A stretch of DNA of 51,873 bases from a candidate division WS1 bacterium (GCA_012522765.1 JAAYJW010000407.1:1-51873), one strand, 5' to 3'; positions 38,039-51,271 are shown, counted from the first letter of the stretch. Translations and numbers: made by a program. The notes: generated from the letters alone by a model not told the origin.

Positions 38039-39055
38039 TCAGAGCGTCCTGCCTGCGGCCTCACAGAATGCGGCAAGTTCCTCCATCGTCTGCTTGAAGC
38101 TTGCAGGGGTCAGCGACTGGTGGCCGTCTACCATCGCCTCCTGGGGGCGACTGTGCGTCTCGATCAGCAGGCCGTCTGCGCCTGCCGCCACCGCGGCCTT
38201 GCTCAGCGCCGGCACCATCCAGTCGTGACCTGAGGCGTGGCTCGGGTCCACCACCACCGGCAGGTGGCTGAAGCGCTTCATTGCGATCACGGCGGAGATA
38301 TCCAGCGTGTTGCGCGTTGAGCTCTCGAAGGTCCGGATGCCGCGCTCGCACAGGATCACCTGCGCATTGCCCTCAACCGCCACGTACTCCGCCGCCTGCA
38401 GCAGGTCCTCCACCGTGCCGCTCATGGCTCGCTTGAGCATCACCGGACGATCCACCTTGCCAAGCTCGGTGAGCAGCGCAAAGTTCTGCATGTTCCGCGC
38501 GCCCACCTGGTAGATGTCGGCGACCTCATGCAGCATCTCGATGTCGCGGATGTCCACTACCTCGGTGATGAAGGGCAGCCCCGTCTCCTCCTTGACCGCC
38601 TTCGCGATCGGGATACCCTCCTCGCGCAGGCCCTGGAAGTCATGCGGCGAGGTGCGTGGCTTGAAGATTCCTCCGCGCAGCATCTGCGCACCGGCCTGCT
38701 TCACGTAACGCGCAATCTGACTTAGCTGGTCATAGCTCTCAACAGCGCATGGTCCCGCCATCACTACGAATCTATCCCCGCCAATATCCAGGTCGTCCCT
38801 CACACTGATGACCGAAGTCTCCGCCTTGACCTCTCGACCCACCAGCTTGTAGGGCTTGAGGATCGGGATGATCTGCTGCACACCGGGCATCGTCGCGAGG
38901 ATGTCCGTCTTCTCCTGCGTCTTATGCCCGACGACGGCGATGACGGTCTTCTCAACGCCAAAGATAGGGTGAGGCGTGAATCCCAGCGCGCGCACCTTGT
39001 CGATGAGGTTGGCTACTGTCTGTTCATCGGCTCCGGATTCGACGATTATGACCAT
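38039..39055 (-). CDS. aroF: 3-deoxy-7-phosphoheptulonate synthase (DAHP synthase, type I-beta)
   Basis: FVVMAGPCAVESYDQ, LRGGIFKPRTSPHDFQGL, VVDPSHASGHDWMV. N-terminal ferredoxin-like ACT-type domain. Confidence 0.95.
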   Translation of the reverse strand: MVIIVESGADEQTVANLIDKVRALGFTPHPIFGVEKTVIAVVGHKTQEKTDILATMPGVQQIIPILKPYKLVGREVKAETSVISVRDDLDIGGDRFVVMAGPCAVESYDQLSQIARYVKQAGAQMLRGGIFKPRTSPHDFQGLREEGIPIAKAVKEETGLPFITEVVDIRDIEMLHEVADIYQVGARNMQNFALLTELGKVDRPVMLKRAMSGTVEDLLQAAEYVAVEGNAQVILCERGIRTFESSTRNTLDISAVIAMKRFSHLPVVVDPSHASGHDWMVPALSKAAVAAGADGLLIETHSRPQEAMVDGHQSLTPASFKQTMEELAAFCEAAGRTL

Positions 39056-39097
39056 GGGGAGCAGCCTCTCATGAGCGGGTTGGGCTTGACGGAACTG

Positions 39098-39126
39098 ATT
39101 ATAACAGAGCGGCGACGGCGTGTGAA
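39098..39126 (-). promoter_or_regulatory. Sigma70-type promoter for aroF: TTCACA-N17-TATAAT
   Basis: On the minus strand, -35 at 39126-39121 and -10 at 39103-39098, between the nagB-like stop and the aroF start. Confidence 0.7.
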
Positions 39127-39140
39127 ACCGACGCGGGCGG

Positions 39141-39980
39141 CTACGCCAGCCGACCGCGTGGCGGCTCCGCGACGAACTCCGCCAGCGTCAGCGATGCGTT
39201 CGGATGAAGCTGCACCAGCGAGCACGGGACCTGCGGCGTCACCGGACCATGCAGAACACGCCTGACGATGGCGCGCTGCCAGATGCGGTTGCCGTAGAGC
39301 CTGATCTCACGCGCGGCGAGTATCTCCCGCATCCCCAGCGTGATCGCCGTGCGTGGTATGCGCGGAATGTTGCCATCGGCGACGGTGAATGAGTTGATCG
39401 TGCGCGTCTCGCGTGCAAGCTCCAGCACCCGCGTGGGCAACTCCGCGAACTCCTCAACGCTCATCTCCACGCCCGGCTCGGGCGGTTCATTGAATGCGAT
39501 ATGCCCGTTGATCCCGATGCCACCGTAGCAGGCGTCAACCCCGCCGAGGTCCTGCATCATCAGCCACGGCTTCTGCGGATCGCGCGCGTCCGGAAAGACC
39601 ACCTGCTCCGCGGGAGGGGCGAGTTCTGCGTCGAGCAGATCGAGCAGGTTGCGCTTCATGTGCCCGCGGAAGCTCAGCGGGTCCTCCATCGGTATCCACT
39701 CGCCGGCCTCAGTGAGGTACTCGTCCATGTTGAAGCACCAGAGGTTGCGTAGGCTCAGCCGCTCGAGGTTGCATAGCCGCGCCAGCCGGGGGTACTGCCC
39801 CACTGGGCCGACGGGGAGGATCAGAACGGTTGGCTTGCCCGCCTCCTCGTTCGCGCGCACCGTGCTCATGATCAACCGCGCGATGTCCCAGTACAGGTCC
39901 TCCTCAGTCGGAAGGACCTCCACGCGTATCGGTGAGCCTTCGCCAAGCCGCTCTGCAGAGATGGTCGTGACATCTTCCAT
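39141..39980 (-). CDS. nagB: Glucosamine-6-phosphate deaminase/NagB-family sugar isomerase
   Basis: LWCFNMDEYLTE, YGGIGINGHIAFNEPPEP, IPRTAITLGM. Confidence 0.86.
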   Translation of the reverse strand: MEDVTTISAERLGEGSPIRVEVLPTEEDLYWDIARLIMSTVRANEEAGKPTVLILPVGPVGQYPRLARLCNLERLSLRNLWCFNMDEYLTEAGEWIPMEDPLSFRGHMKRNLLDLLDAELAPPAEQVVFPDARDPQKPWLMMQDLGGVDACYGGIGINGHIAFNEPPEPGVEMSVEEFAELPTRVLELARETRTINSFTVADGNIPRIPRTAITLGMREILAAREIRLYGNRIWQRAIVRRVLHGPVTPQVPCSLVQLHPNASLTLAEFVAEPPRGRLA

Positions 39981-40066
39981 CGCACTGCCTCCTCGACGAA
40001 TTATCAGCCTACACGACGAAACGACCGCACGGATCTGAAGCCGCTCCACTCCGAACGACCAAGACA

Positions 40067-40564
40067 CTACGACTTCCTGCGCATTGCCAGCGCGCCTGCC
40101 CGCACCAGCGTGGCTCCGACGGCCGCTACTCCCAGCGCGATCACCAGCGGCATCCACACGGGCGCGTACACCGCATGCGGCAGATACAGCACTGTGTCGG
40201 TATCCGTGAGGCTTGCCGGCCAGTCGGTGATTGTGCGGATCGCGGCATACCGCATCACGATCCAGCCACCTGACGCGAACAGTACCGTCCCTACCTGCTG
40301 CAGCAGATGACGACCGGCGACAATGCCCACCGTCACCATCACCAGCAGCATCGCGGCCTGCCTCGTCTGTTCAAGCGCAACTATGCGCGGCGGCATCGCT
40401 TCCGTGACCGCCTGAGAGAAAGCTCCGCCCTCCTGCGCCACCTGCAGCATCCCGCGCACGTAGAAGGTCGTCACGGCGTCGAGATACCCGGCCGCAATGC
40501 AAAGGGCCGTGATGGCGATCAGGTAGCTCAGCACGGTTATCCCGCGACCACGAGCGCGTGCCAT
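40067..40564 (-). CDS. Hypothetical integral membrane protein
   Basis: Several hydrophobic segments. ATGA overlap with the upstream gene at 40564. Confidence 0.6.
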   Translation of the reverse strand: MARARGRGITVLSYLIAITALCIAAGYLDAVTTFYVRGMLQVAQEGGAFSQAVTEAMPPRIVALEQTRQAAMLLVMVTVGIVAGRHLLQQVGTVLFASGGWIVMRYAAIRTITDWPASLTDTDTVLYLPHAVYAPVWMPLVIALGVAAVGATLVRAGALAMRRKS

Positions 40565-41523
40565 CAACCCTGCGCCCCCACGGGTTCGGCCGTCAGGCTC
40601 CAGCCGTCGGCGCTTACCCGCAGGCCCTGCGCGCCACGGTGCTGCCGCGCCAGCGCCTCCATCTCCTCCACCGAATCGAACCATCCCACCGCGTATGCCG
40701 CTCCGAGGCTCTCCCCCGCCTTCACAGGCCGCCCACCGATCTCCTCGATGAAGCACACGTAGCCGCGCTGATGGCACCACGCCTGATAGACCGCGGACGG
40801 GTCGAGCGTAATGCCCGCCAGCCACGGCCCTGCGGAGCCGTCCGCGAGCGTCACCTGCCGCGCGCGGATCATCTGCTCGGGGATGGCCGCGTCGCCCCGC
40901 TGGTAGAGGAACTTCACATCGGGGGCGAAATCCTCAATGAATTCAGTCGGCTCAATCGCGCCGTGATAGCTAAGGTAGATTTGCTCAAAGCTGTCGCCAG
41001 CATCGTGCTTGAGGTGGCCGGGCATGTCGAGGCGGAAGATAAGCTCGTCCACATCGTTCGCGCTGGTGATGCAGTCGGCGCACAGAAAGTAACGCAGGCC
41101 ATCCACGAACACGATCGTCTGCTCCCATAGCGACCCCGGCTGGCGATCATACGTCGCCCACTGCCACTCATACCACTGCCGCACCGCCACGAAGCCGTCG
41201 CCTTCAATGACCTCGAACGGCAGGCTACCGGCTTGCGTGCAGATCTGCGGGCCCTCTACGTAGCGGTGCGGGAGCATCCCGTGCAGCATGTCGCCGCCGT
41301 GGTAGCGATGCTCGGCCTCCGTGCTCGGCTCATCCCACTTCGGCTCGAGCAGAAAGTCCGCGATCGCCAGGCCGAAGCTGTTGTCACGCGCGCCGGTCGC
41401 CCGGTCCACGAAGGTATCGCGAAACACGCCCGACACGTAGCCCTCGGTGTGTATCTCCGCCGACAGCAGATCGGTTTCGATCGCGATCGTGGCGCCTGAG
41501 ATGTTGATGGTGGGCATCTGCAC
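40564..41523 (-). CDS. Hypothetical protein, possibly with an aldose-epimerase-like or other beta-sandwich fold
   Basis: Complete ORF, beta-rich and aromatic-rich. No confident family recognised. Confidence 0.6.
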   Translation of the reverse strand: MQMPTINISGATIAIETDLLSAEIHTEGYVSGVFRDTFVDRATGARDNSFGLAIADFLLEPKWDEPSTEAEHRYHGGDMLHGMLPHRYVEGPQICTQAGSLPFEVIEGDGFVAVRQWYEWQWATYDRQPGSLWEQTIVFVDGLRYFLCADCITSANDVDELIFRLDMPGHLKHDAGDSFEQIYLSYHGAIEPTEFIEDFAPDVKFLYQRGDAAIPEQMIRARQVTLADGSAGPWLAGITLDPSAVYQAWCHQRGYVCFIEEIGGRPVKAGESLGAAYAVGWFDSVEEMEALARQHRGAQGLRVSADGWSLTAEPVGAQG

Positions 41524-41548
41524 ACTCCCAGCCTTTTGATGCGCTGTC

Positions 41549-41632
41549 GTTCTCCCTCCCCCCTCTCCCGCTTGCGAGCGCGCGGCGCGAAGCGACGGCG
41601 CGAGCCAGGGAGGCGGGGGGGCCGGGGGGTGA
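41549..41632. repeat. Imperfect GC-rich palindromic intergenic repeat (CTCCCTCCCCCCTCTCCCGC...GGGAGGCGGGGGGGCCGGGGGGTGAGG)
   Basis: Pyrimidine-rich arm followed by a complementary purine-rich arm between the hypothetical gene and the valS stop. Confidence 0.55.
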
Positions 41633-41642
41633 GGCGCCGTTC

Positions 41643-44300
<2,658 letters not shown>

Positions 44301-44350
44301 CAGGGTCTGCTCCTCGCTGTCTGAAGGGACGGATCTGTCTGTAGTTAAAT

Positions 44351-44655
44351 GAAAAAAGCTCTCATCCCGGCGATGTCGTTGCATCGCGATGGGACGAGAG
44401 GCGAACGTGTGCTCCCGCGGTACCACCCATGTTCCGGGTCAGACTGGAGTTCAGTCCGCCCGGCACTCAGAGACGGGGTAACGGCCGTCAATCGGTGGCG
44501 CTTACCATGCGTGCGCTGGCACGCCGTTCGGCGTCACGGCTCAGGGGCGACGTTCAGCGAAACGCGATCACCGGCTTTCAGCAAATCACCGGCTCTCTGC
44601 AGATCGCGCGGCCCGCCTACTCCTCCCCGTCACTGCCTCGGATACTGCCGACTGT
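44351..44655 (-). promoter_or_regulatory. T-box leader (tRNA-Val sensing) upstream of valS
   Basis: Minus-strand GGGTGGTACCGCGG (44428-44415), terminator CTCTCGTCCC...GGGATGAGAG-CTTTTTT (44400-44351), Stem I motif AGAGAGCCGG...CTGAAAGCCGG, and a GTC (Val) in the specifier context GAACGTCGCC at 44551-44549. Confidence 0.93.
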
Positions 44656-44661
44656 TGGTCG

Positions 44662-44691
44662 AGTATAACGGAGTGGGCGCGGGTGCGTCAA
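44662..44691 (-). promoter_or_regulatory. Sigma70-type promoter for T-box/valS: TTGACG-N18-TATACT
   Basis: -35 44691-44686 and -10 44667-44662 on the minus strand, immediately upstream of the T-box. Confidence 0.8.
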
Positions 44692-44721
44692 GGTCGGTGC
44701 AAACGCGCTCCTTCGCGGCCA

Positions 44722-47154
44722 TCACCCGCCCACCAGCGCCCTCTCCAGCACCTCGTCCATCGTCGTCACATAGACGATCTGCAGGTCCGCGAAGACCTCC
44801 GGCGGGAACAGCTCCCGCTCGGCCATGTCACGCTCGTTCTCCTCCGGCAGCAGCACCGTCTCTATCCCCGCCCGATGCGCCGCCAGCACCTTCTCCCGCA
44901 CCCCGCCCACCGGTAGCACTTTCCCGTGCAGCGAGATCTCGCCGGTCATTGCGACCGTCTCGCGCACCGGGCGTTTCGTCAGAGCGGAGACCAGCGCGGT
45001 ACAGATCGCGACTCCCGCCGATGGCCCCTCCTTGGGGACCGCCCCGGCAGGCACGTGCAGATGGATGTCATGCTTCGAGAAGAACTCCGCTGGCAGGCCG
45101 AACTCCGCGGCCCTCCCACGCACGAAGCTCAGCGCCGCCTGCGCCGACTCCTTCATGACCTCGCCAAGCTGGCCGGTGAGCAGCAGTTCGCCATCACCGT
45201 CAACAACGCTGACTTCGAGCGAGATCAGGTCGCCCCCGGATGCGGTGTATGACAGGCCGGTGGCGACGCCGATGCTTGGTTCCTTCCGCGCCGGGCCCCA
45301 TGTGAAGCGCCGGGCGCCCAGCATCTCCTGCACACCCTCAGCGGTTATCTGTGCACAGCACTTCTCGCCCGCCGCTACCTTCCGCGCGGTCTTCCGGCAG
45401 ATGCTGGCGATCTCGCGCTCAAGACTGCGCACTCCCGCCTCGCGCGTGTAGTGGCGGATGATCTCGCGCAGGCCCGACTCGTGGAAGCGGATGGAGCGCC
45501 CGGTCAGACCATGCGCCTCGCGCTGCTTCGGCACGAGGTAGTCGCGGGCGATTTCCAGCTTCTCCTCCTCGATGTAGCCGGGGAACTCGATGACCTCAAA
45601 ACGATCCTGCAGCGCCGGGGGAACGGTCTCCAGCAGGTTCCCGGTCGCGATGAAGAGCACGCCCGAGAGATCGAACGGAAGCTCGAGGTAGTGATCACTG
45701 AACTCGTCGTTCTGCTCGGGGTCCAGCACCTCAAGCAGCGCCGATGATGGATCGCCGCGGAAATCGGCGCCGATCTTGTCCACCTCGTCTATCATGAAGA
45801 CGGGATTGTTTGCGCCCACACGCCTTAGCGCCTGGATGATCCGCCCCGGCAGGGCTCCGACGTAGGTACGCCGATGGCCGCGTATCTCCGCCTCATCGCG
45901 CACCCCTCCGAGGGAGATGCGAATGAACTTACGCCCCATGGCGCGCGCGATTGACTGGCCGATCGAGGTCTTCCCCACGCCCGGCGGCCCGACGAAGCAG
46001 AGGATCGGCCCCTTGACCTCCGCCACAAGCTGGCGGACCGCGAGAAACTCGAGGATGCGCTCCTTGGGCTTCTGCAGGCCGTAGTGATCCTCGTTCAGGA
46101 TATCCTCGGCTGCCGCGATATCAAGCTGGTCGTCCGTGCGCGTTTTCCACGGCAGGTCGAGTATCCAGTCAAGGTAGGTGCGGGCTACGCTGACCTCCGG
46201 CGAGGCCATGTGCATGCGTTCGAGCCGGTCCACCTGCTCGAGCGCCGCGGCAAGCACGGCCTCAGGGAGATCGGCGGCCTCTATCCGCTCACGGTACTCC
46301 CACGCGTCGCCCATCACGCCCTCGGATTGCCCCAGCTCATCCTGGATGGCGCGCAGGTGCTCGCGGAGGTAGTACTCGCGCTGGGAGCTCTCCATCTCCT
46401 CCTCGACGCGCGCCCGCATCTCCTCCTCAAGCCGCAGCACCCGCAGTTCCTCGCGCAGGTGCCGGGCGGCTGTGTGCAGGCGCCGAGTGCAGTCGGGCTC
46501 CTCCAGCAGCGCCTGGCGCTCCTCAAGATCGAGGTCGAGACAGGAGGTGATGATGTCTGCGAGCTGGCCGAGGTCACCAATGTTCAGCGCGGTGACCAGT
46601 GCCTCAGGAGGGATCCTTCGCGAAAGCTCGGTGGCCTCCTCGAAATCTTCGAGAGAGCGCCGCTTGAGCGCCTCCACCCACGGCTCCGGCTCAGGGCGCA
46701 GTTCGACCACCGGCTCGACGGATGCCTTGATGAAGGGGTGAGTCTGCACAAAGTGCGCGATGCGGACCCGCGTGATGCCCTCGAAGACGCCGCGGACGGT
46801 GCCGTCAGGCAGCTCCAGCGCCTGCAGGCATCGGCCGATGGTGCCGACGGAGTAGAGTTCGTCAGGATCCGGATCGTCCTCTTCGGGATCGCGCTGGGCG
46901 ACGAGAAGGGCGAGCGCGTCTTCACCTCGGGCGCGGCGCAGACCACGCAGACTCCGCTCACGGCCGAAGATCAGCGGGACGACGGTGCCGGGGAATACAA
47001 CTACGTCCCGCACCGGAAGCACGGGGAGTTCGGCCGGGCTACCAGGAATCGCCGAGGATGCCGCATCCGCGCTCCAATCGCCGGGCGTATCGGCGTCGCT
47101 GAGCACCTCTGCGTCCTCGGCGTCCGTGGCATCGCCGGGCGGCTGTCGTGTCAT
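44722..47154 (-). CDS. lon: ATP-dependent protease Lon (LonA)
   Basis: LPVLPVRDVVVFPGTVVPLIFGRERS, GPPGVGKTSIGQSIARAMGRKF, KEGPSAGVAICTAL, GEISLHGKVLPVGGVREKVLAA. Confidence 0.98.
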   Translation of the reverse strand: MTRQPPGDATDAEDAEVLSDADTPGDWSADAASSAIPGSPAELPVLPVRDVVVFPGTVVPLIFGRERSLRGLRRARGEDALALLVAQRDPEEDDPDPDELYSVGTIGRCLQALELPDGTVRGVFEGITRVRIAHFVQTHPFIKASVEPVVELRPEPEPWVEALKRRSLEDFEEATELSRRIPPEALVTALNIGDLGQLADIITSCLDLDLEERQALLEEPDCTRRLHTAARHLREELRVLRLEEEMRARVEEEMESSQREYYLREHLRAIQDELGQSEGVMGDAWEYRERIEAADLPEAVLAAALEQVDRLERMHMASPEVSVARTYLDWILDLPWKTRTDDQLDIAAAEDILNEDHYGLQKPKERILEFLAVRQLVAEVKGPILCFVGPPGVGKTSIGQSIARAMGRKFIRISLGGVRDEAEIRGHRRTYVGALPGRIIQALRRVGANNPVFMIDEVDKIGADFRGDPSSALLEVLDPEQNDEFSDHYLELPFDLSGVLFIATGNLLETVPPALQDRFEVIEFPGYIEEEKLEIARDYLVPKQREAHGLTGRSIRFHESGLREIIRHYTREAGVRSLEREIASICRKTARKVAAGEKCCAQITAEGVQEMLGARRFTWGPARKEPSIGVATGLSYTASGGDLISLEVSVVDGDGELLLTGQLGEVMKESAQAALSFVRGRAAEFGLPAEFFSKHDIHLHVPAGAVPKEGPSAGVAICTALVSALTKRPVRETVAMTGEISLHGKVLPVGGVREKVLAAHRAGIETVLLPEENERDMAERELFPPEVFADLQIVYVTTMDEVLERALVGG

Positions 47155-47204
47155 GAGATCACACCTGCGCTATCAGGACAGTATCAATGCGCTGCAAGTT
47201 CGCC

Positions 47205-48479
47205 TCAGGCGACCTCGCGATCATCGTCGGATACATTCTCCAGGCAGGGCTGCTTGCCCTCCCGGATGGTGTCCGCGGTGATCGTGCAGCGATTGACGTC
47301 GTCGCGCGAGGGGATCTCGTACATGACGTCAAGCATCACAGTCTCGATGACCGCGCGGAGTGCGCGGGCGCCGGTTTTGCGCTCCAGCGCGTTCTCTGCG
47401 ATGGCCTCGAGCGCGTCATCCTCGACCACAAGCTCGACGTTGTCGAGCAGCGAGAGGAGCTTCTTGTACTGCTTGAGCAGTGCGTTGCGCGGCTCGACAA
47501 GCACGCGCATCAGCGCCTCCTTGTCGAGGTGGTCCACGGTAGCGATATTCGGCAGGCGGCCGATGAACTCCGGGATCAGCCCGAACTTCATGAGGTCCTG
47601 CGGCATGACCTGGGCCAGCAGTTCGTCCTCGGTGACTTCAGACGCGTGCTGGCTGACGCCACCGTGGAAGCCCATGGTGCGGTTGCGGGTGCGCTGGCGG
47701 ATGATGTCGAGCAGACCGTCAAAGACGCCACCGCAGATGAACAGGATGTTCGTGGTGTCGACCTGAATGAACTCCTGCTGCGGGTGCTTCCGCCCACCCT
47801 GCGGCGGGACATTTGCGACTGTCCCCTCGAGGATCTTCAGCAGCGCCTGCTGAACGCCCTCACCGGAGACATCGCGGGTGATTGAGGGGTTATCCGCCTT
47901 CCGCGCGATCTTGTCGATCTCGTCTATGTAGACGATGCCGTGCTCGGCGCGCTCCACGTCGCCGCCGGCGGAGATCAGAAGCTGCAGGAGGATGTTCTCG
48001 ACGTCCTCACCCACATAGCCGGCCTCGGTGACTGAAGTCGCGTCCGCGATCGTGAAGGGGACGTCGAGCATCCGCGCGAGCGTCTGCGCCAGGAGTGTCT
48101 TGCCGCTGCCGGTCGGTCCGAGCAGCAGGATATTCGTCTTGTCAAGCTCAACGTCCGCGTCCATCGCGCCAAGGCGAACGCGCTTGTAGTGGTTGTAGAC
48201 CGCGACCGAGAGGACGCGCTTGGCGCGATCCTGCCCGACTACGTACGTGTCGAGATACTCGCAGATCTCCTTCGGCGTGGGGACGTGCCCCTCGGCAGCG
48301 GAGGTGCGAGCCTCCTTCTCGGCCTTGCCGCGGATGATCTGGTTGCACAACTCTACGCAGTCCACGCAGATGTATACGCCCGGACCGGCGATAAGCTCCT
48401 TGACTTGCTTGGGCTTCTCGCGTCCGCAGAACGAACAGCGCAACGGTCTGGAGTCCCTGCCCTGCCCATCAATGTCCAT
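47205..48479 (-). CDS. clpX: ATP-dependent Clp protease ATP-binding subunit ClpX
   Basis: Zinc finger [59 protein letters not shown]. Confidence 0.98.
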   Translation of the reverse strand: MDIDGQGRDSRPLRCSFCGREKPKQVKELIAGPGVYICVDCVELCNQIIRGKAEKEARTSAAEGHVPTPKEICEYLDTYVVGQDRAKRVLSVAVYNHYKRVRLGAMDADVELDKTNILLLGPTGSGKTLLAQTLARMLDVPFTIADATSVTEAGYVGEDVENILLQLLISAGGDVERAEHGIVYIDEIDKIARKADNPSITRDVSGEGVQQALLKILEGTVANVPPQGGRKHPQQEFIQVDTTNILFICGGVFDGLLDIIRQRTRNRTMGFHGGVSQHASEVTEDELLAQVMPQDLMKFGLIPEFIGRLPNIATVDHLDKEALMRVLVEPRNALLKQYKKLLSLLDNVELVVEDDALEAIAENALERKTGARALRAVIETVMLDVMYEIPSRDDVNRCTITADTIREGKQPCLENVSDDDREVA

Positions 48480-48583
48480 CGTCCACTCTCCTGCCCGGCG
48501 CCCTCTTCTGGCGCCACTACTTCGATGCCCCCCCGGGCCTGCTGATGTCCCGGCCCCCGCTACTGCGTTCTGGCGCCCGGTCT

Positions 48584-49180
48584 CTAGCTGTCAGACTTCG
48601 GCTGCTTCTGGACCACAGCGTCCACAATGCCGTAGTCCTTCGCCTCCTGCGCGGTCATGAAGTAGTCCCGGTCGGTATCCTTCACGATCCGTTCGAGCTC
48701 CTGACCGGTATGCACGGCAAGGATGTCGTTCAGCCAACTGCGCAGCCGCAGGATCTCCTCAGCCTGAATCTGCACATCGCTCGCCTGGCCGGAGAGCTGC
48801 CCCCACGGCTGGTGGATCATCACTCGCGAGTAAGGCAGCGCATACCGATGCCCCTTTTCGCCCGCCGTAAGCAGCACAGCCGCCATGCTGGCCGCCTGCC
48901 CGACGCACCAGGTGTGCACCTCGGGCTGGATGTACTGCATCGTGTCATAGATGGCCAGCCCCGCTGTTATACTACCCCCTGGCGAGTTGATATACATGGA
49001 AATTGGCTCAAGCGGGTCCTCATCCTGCAAGAAAATGAGCTGTGAGAGTATCGAACTGGCGATATCGTCATCGATTGCGGTGCCGACGAAGATAATGCGC
49101 TCCTTCAGGAGCCGCGAGTAGATGTCGTAGGAGCGTTCGCCGCGCGGCGTCTGCTCGATCACCATCGGGATAAGTCTCAC
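48584..49180 (-). CDS. clpP: ATP-dependent Clp protease proteolytic subunit ClpP
   Basis: [69 protein letters not shown] start overlapping the tig stop. Confidence 0.97.
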   Translation of the reverse strand: MRLIPMVIEQTPRGERSYDIYSRLLKERIIFVGTAIDDDIASSILSQLIFLQDEDPLEPISMYINSPGGSITAGLAIYDTMQYIQPEVHTWCVGQAASMAAVLLTAGEKGHRYALPYSRVMIHQPWGQLSGQASDVQIQAEEILRLRSWLNDILAVHTGQELERIVKDTDRDYFMTAQEAKDYGIVDAVVQKQPKSDS

Positions 49181-50748
49181 TGCTCTTCACTCTCCCCAAC
49201 CGCTTCGTCGCTGGATGATTCCTCTACCTCATTCGACGCCGGGACCTCGTCACCCTGTTCGATCTTCTCGGCATCGCCAAATGCCGCGGCCTCCGCCTCC
49301 TGCTGAGCGCGATACTCGTCAGCCGGCACGTCCGTCACCTCGGCCGCGGCGACCAACTGGTCGAGGAGCTTACGTCGCGTGGCGCGCTCCTGGACCTCCT
49401 CAGCGAAACTTGCCTGCACCATGAGGGCCTGCTGGACGAAAGCGGCATCACCGCCGGTCTCCTCGACGAGCATGCGGACTTCCTCCGCAATATCTTCCTC
49501 GGTCAGTTCCACGTCGCGCTGTTCGGCCAGCGCCTCGAAAGCGAGGCGGAACTTCAAGCTGGTTTCCGCCTGCTCGCGCTGCCTGTCACGCAGTTCGGCC
49601 TCGTCAATGTCGTTTGACTCGGCGAACTCCTCCAGCGACATGCCGGCCCGCAACAGCTCCGCGCGCAACTCATCAAGGTTGCGCTGCGTCGCGCGGTCAA
49701 CGAACTCCGCGGGCAACTCAACTTCGGTACCATCAAGTATATAACGCACAACCTGCGCCCGAAGTTCTTCCCCGGCCTCACGATCCCTGTCGCCCTGGAT
49801 CTGCTCGCGGATCGAGTTGCGCAGGTCTTCGAGCGTCTCGTACTCCCCAATGCTCTGTGCGAACTCGTCGTCAAGCTCCGGCAGGCGCCGCTCAGTGAAT
49901 GAGTCCACCTCAACCATCATCTTCGCGCTCTTGCCCGCCAGCGTCTCGTCGGGATGATCCTCTTCGTAGGCGAACTCAATCTCGAAGACATCCCCCGGCT
50001 TGTGCCCGATCAGCTTCTGATCGACCTCGGCGAGATACGTGCCCTCACCGATGGTGATCTCCTGCTGGCTCGGCTCCATCTCGGAGGCGTCCTCATCCTC
50101 GAGTACGATCTTCAGATCGGCGATGACAACATCGCCGTCGGCGATCTCCTCGCGATCCTCAACTTCTACTTCCTCGGCGTTGACCCGCTGAAGCTGTTGC
50201 AGGCGCTCGTTGACCTCTTCATCTGAGACCTCGGCGACCGGGCGCTTGAGCTTGAGGTCGCTAAGATCCGGAAGCTGCGGGCGCGGGTAGGCTGTGAAGG
50301 TGGCGTAGAACTCAAAGGGCTCACCCTCGACCAGGGGGACGTCCTCGATGGCATCCTCGTCCTCCTCGGACGCCTCCTCATCGGCCTCAGAACCCTCGTC
50401 TTCAGGCGCCAGCCCCGACTTGATCGTCTCGGCAAGCTCCTCGTCCTCGTCGGGAATGGCCCCATGCTTGATGTCAACCTGGTCGATCGGACGCAGGTCC
50501 TGTTCGGTCATGACCTTCTCTAGGCGGTCATTGACGAGGCTCTCGTAGGTCAGGGCGCGGATCAGCTCATCCTCGTAGTAGCGCTCGAGTATCTTGCGAG
50601 GGACGCGGCCGGGGCGGAAACCCTTGATGCCGCCGCGGTCGGATAGCTGCTGGAAGGTGCGGTCGAACGCCCCCTTGACTTCGCTCTCGTCGAGGCTCAG
50701 GTGTATCGAATACCGGCTGCCGCCATGTGTACGAACATCAACATCCAC
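49177..50748 (-). CDS. tig: Trigger factor
   Basis: [38 protein letters not shown], adjacent to clpP. GTG start inferred. Confidence 0.93.
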   Translation of the reverse strand: MDVDVRTHGGSRYSIHLSLDESEVKGAFDRTFQQLSDRGGIKGFRPGRVPRKILERYYEDELIRALTYESLVNDRLEKVMTEQDLRPIDQVDIKHGAIPDEDEELAETIKSGLAPEDEGSEADEEASEEDEDAIEDVPLVEGEPFEFYATFTAYPRPQLPDLSDLKLKRPVAEVSDEEVNERLQQLQRVNAEEVEVEDREEIADGDVVIADLKIVLEDEDASEMEPSQQEITIGEGTYLAEVDQKLIGHKPGDVFEIEFAYEEDHPDETLAGKSAKMMVEVDSFTERRLPELDDEFAQSIGEYETLEDLRNSIREQIQGDRDREAGEELRAQVVRYILDGTEVELPAEFVDRATQRNLDELRAELLRAGMSLEEFAESNDIDEAELRDRQREQAETSLKFRLAFEALAEQRDVELTEEDIAEEVRMLVEETGGDAAFVQQALMVQASFAEEVQERATRRKLLDQLVAAAEVTDVPADEYRAQQEAEAAAFGDAEKIEQGDEVPASNEVEESSSDEAVGESEEQ

Positions 50749-50873
50749 GGCTGATCGCTCCCGTCCAGCGTGCGAGACGCGTGGGTCATGGCGTCTCATA
50801 CAGGTGTCATTGGTGTCTTACGCTTGCTCCGGCTGAGGTTGCCCTCGCCTGACTGCTTTGACATAGCGAAACA

Positions 50874-50892
50874 AGGCCGCTCTCGCGGCCCT
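50874..50892 (-). terminator. Hairpin after tRNA-Leu on the minus strand (AGGGCCGC-GAGA-GCGGCCTTGTTT)
   Basis: GC stem followed by TTGTTTCG, between tRNA-Leu and tig. Confidence 0.6.
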
Positions 50893-50906
50893 GGCGGCTG
50901 TAACGG

Positions 50907-50991
50907 TGGTGGGCGCGGGGAGACTCGAACTCCCAAGGGTTGCCCCACATGATCCTAAGTCATGCATGTCTACCGATTCCATCACGCGCCC
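50907..50991 (-). tRNA. tRNA-Leu (anticodon TAG)
   Basis: Acceptor GGGCGCG/CGCGCCC, loop CTTAGGA, GTTCGAGTC T-arm, extended variable arm, encoded CCA. Confidence 0.95.
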
Positions 50992-51062
50992 GGGCGTGGG
51001 TAGGCCATGCGACACAGAAATGGCGCGCCGACTGCAGCGCGCCTGAACAACGCAGCAAAAGG

Positions 51063-51138
<76 letters not shown>

Positions 51139-51194
51139 ATGTTGCTCGGGCCTGCTACGGTAGTTGTTTCGCACGGCGCTGTCAAGTGGATTTC

Positions 51195-51271
51195 TGGCAC
51201 GCCCGGAGGGATTCGAACCCCCGACCTACGGATCCGAAGTCCGCCGCTCTTATCCGCTGAGCTACGGGCGC
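51195..51271 (-). tRNA. tRNA-Arg (anticodon TCG)
   Basis: GCGCCCG/CGGGCGT acceptor, loop CTTCGGA, GTTCGAATC, encoded CCA. Confidence 0.93.

Noticed and set aside
46084-47766. 560-aa plus-strand ORF opposite lon/clpX
   Set aside because: Antisense shadow ORF spanning two conserved genes.
48480-48584. Repeated GGCGCC sites between clpX and clpP
   Set aside because: Short self-palindromic hexamers expected by chance in GC-rich DNA. No extended conserved unit.
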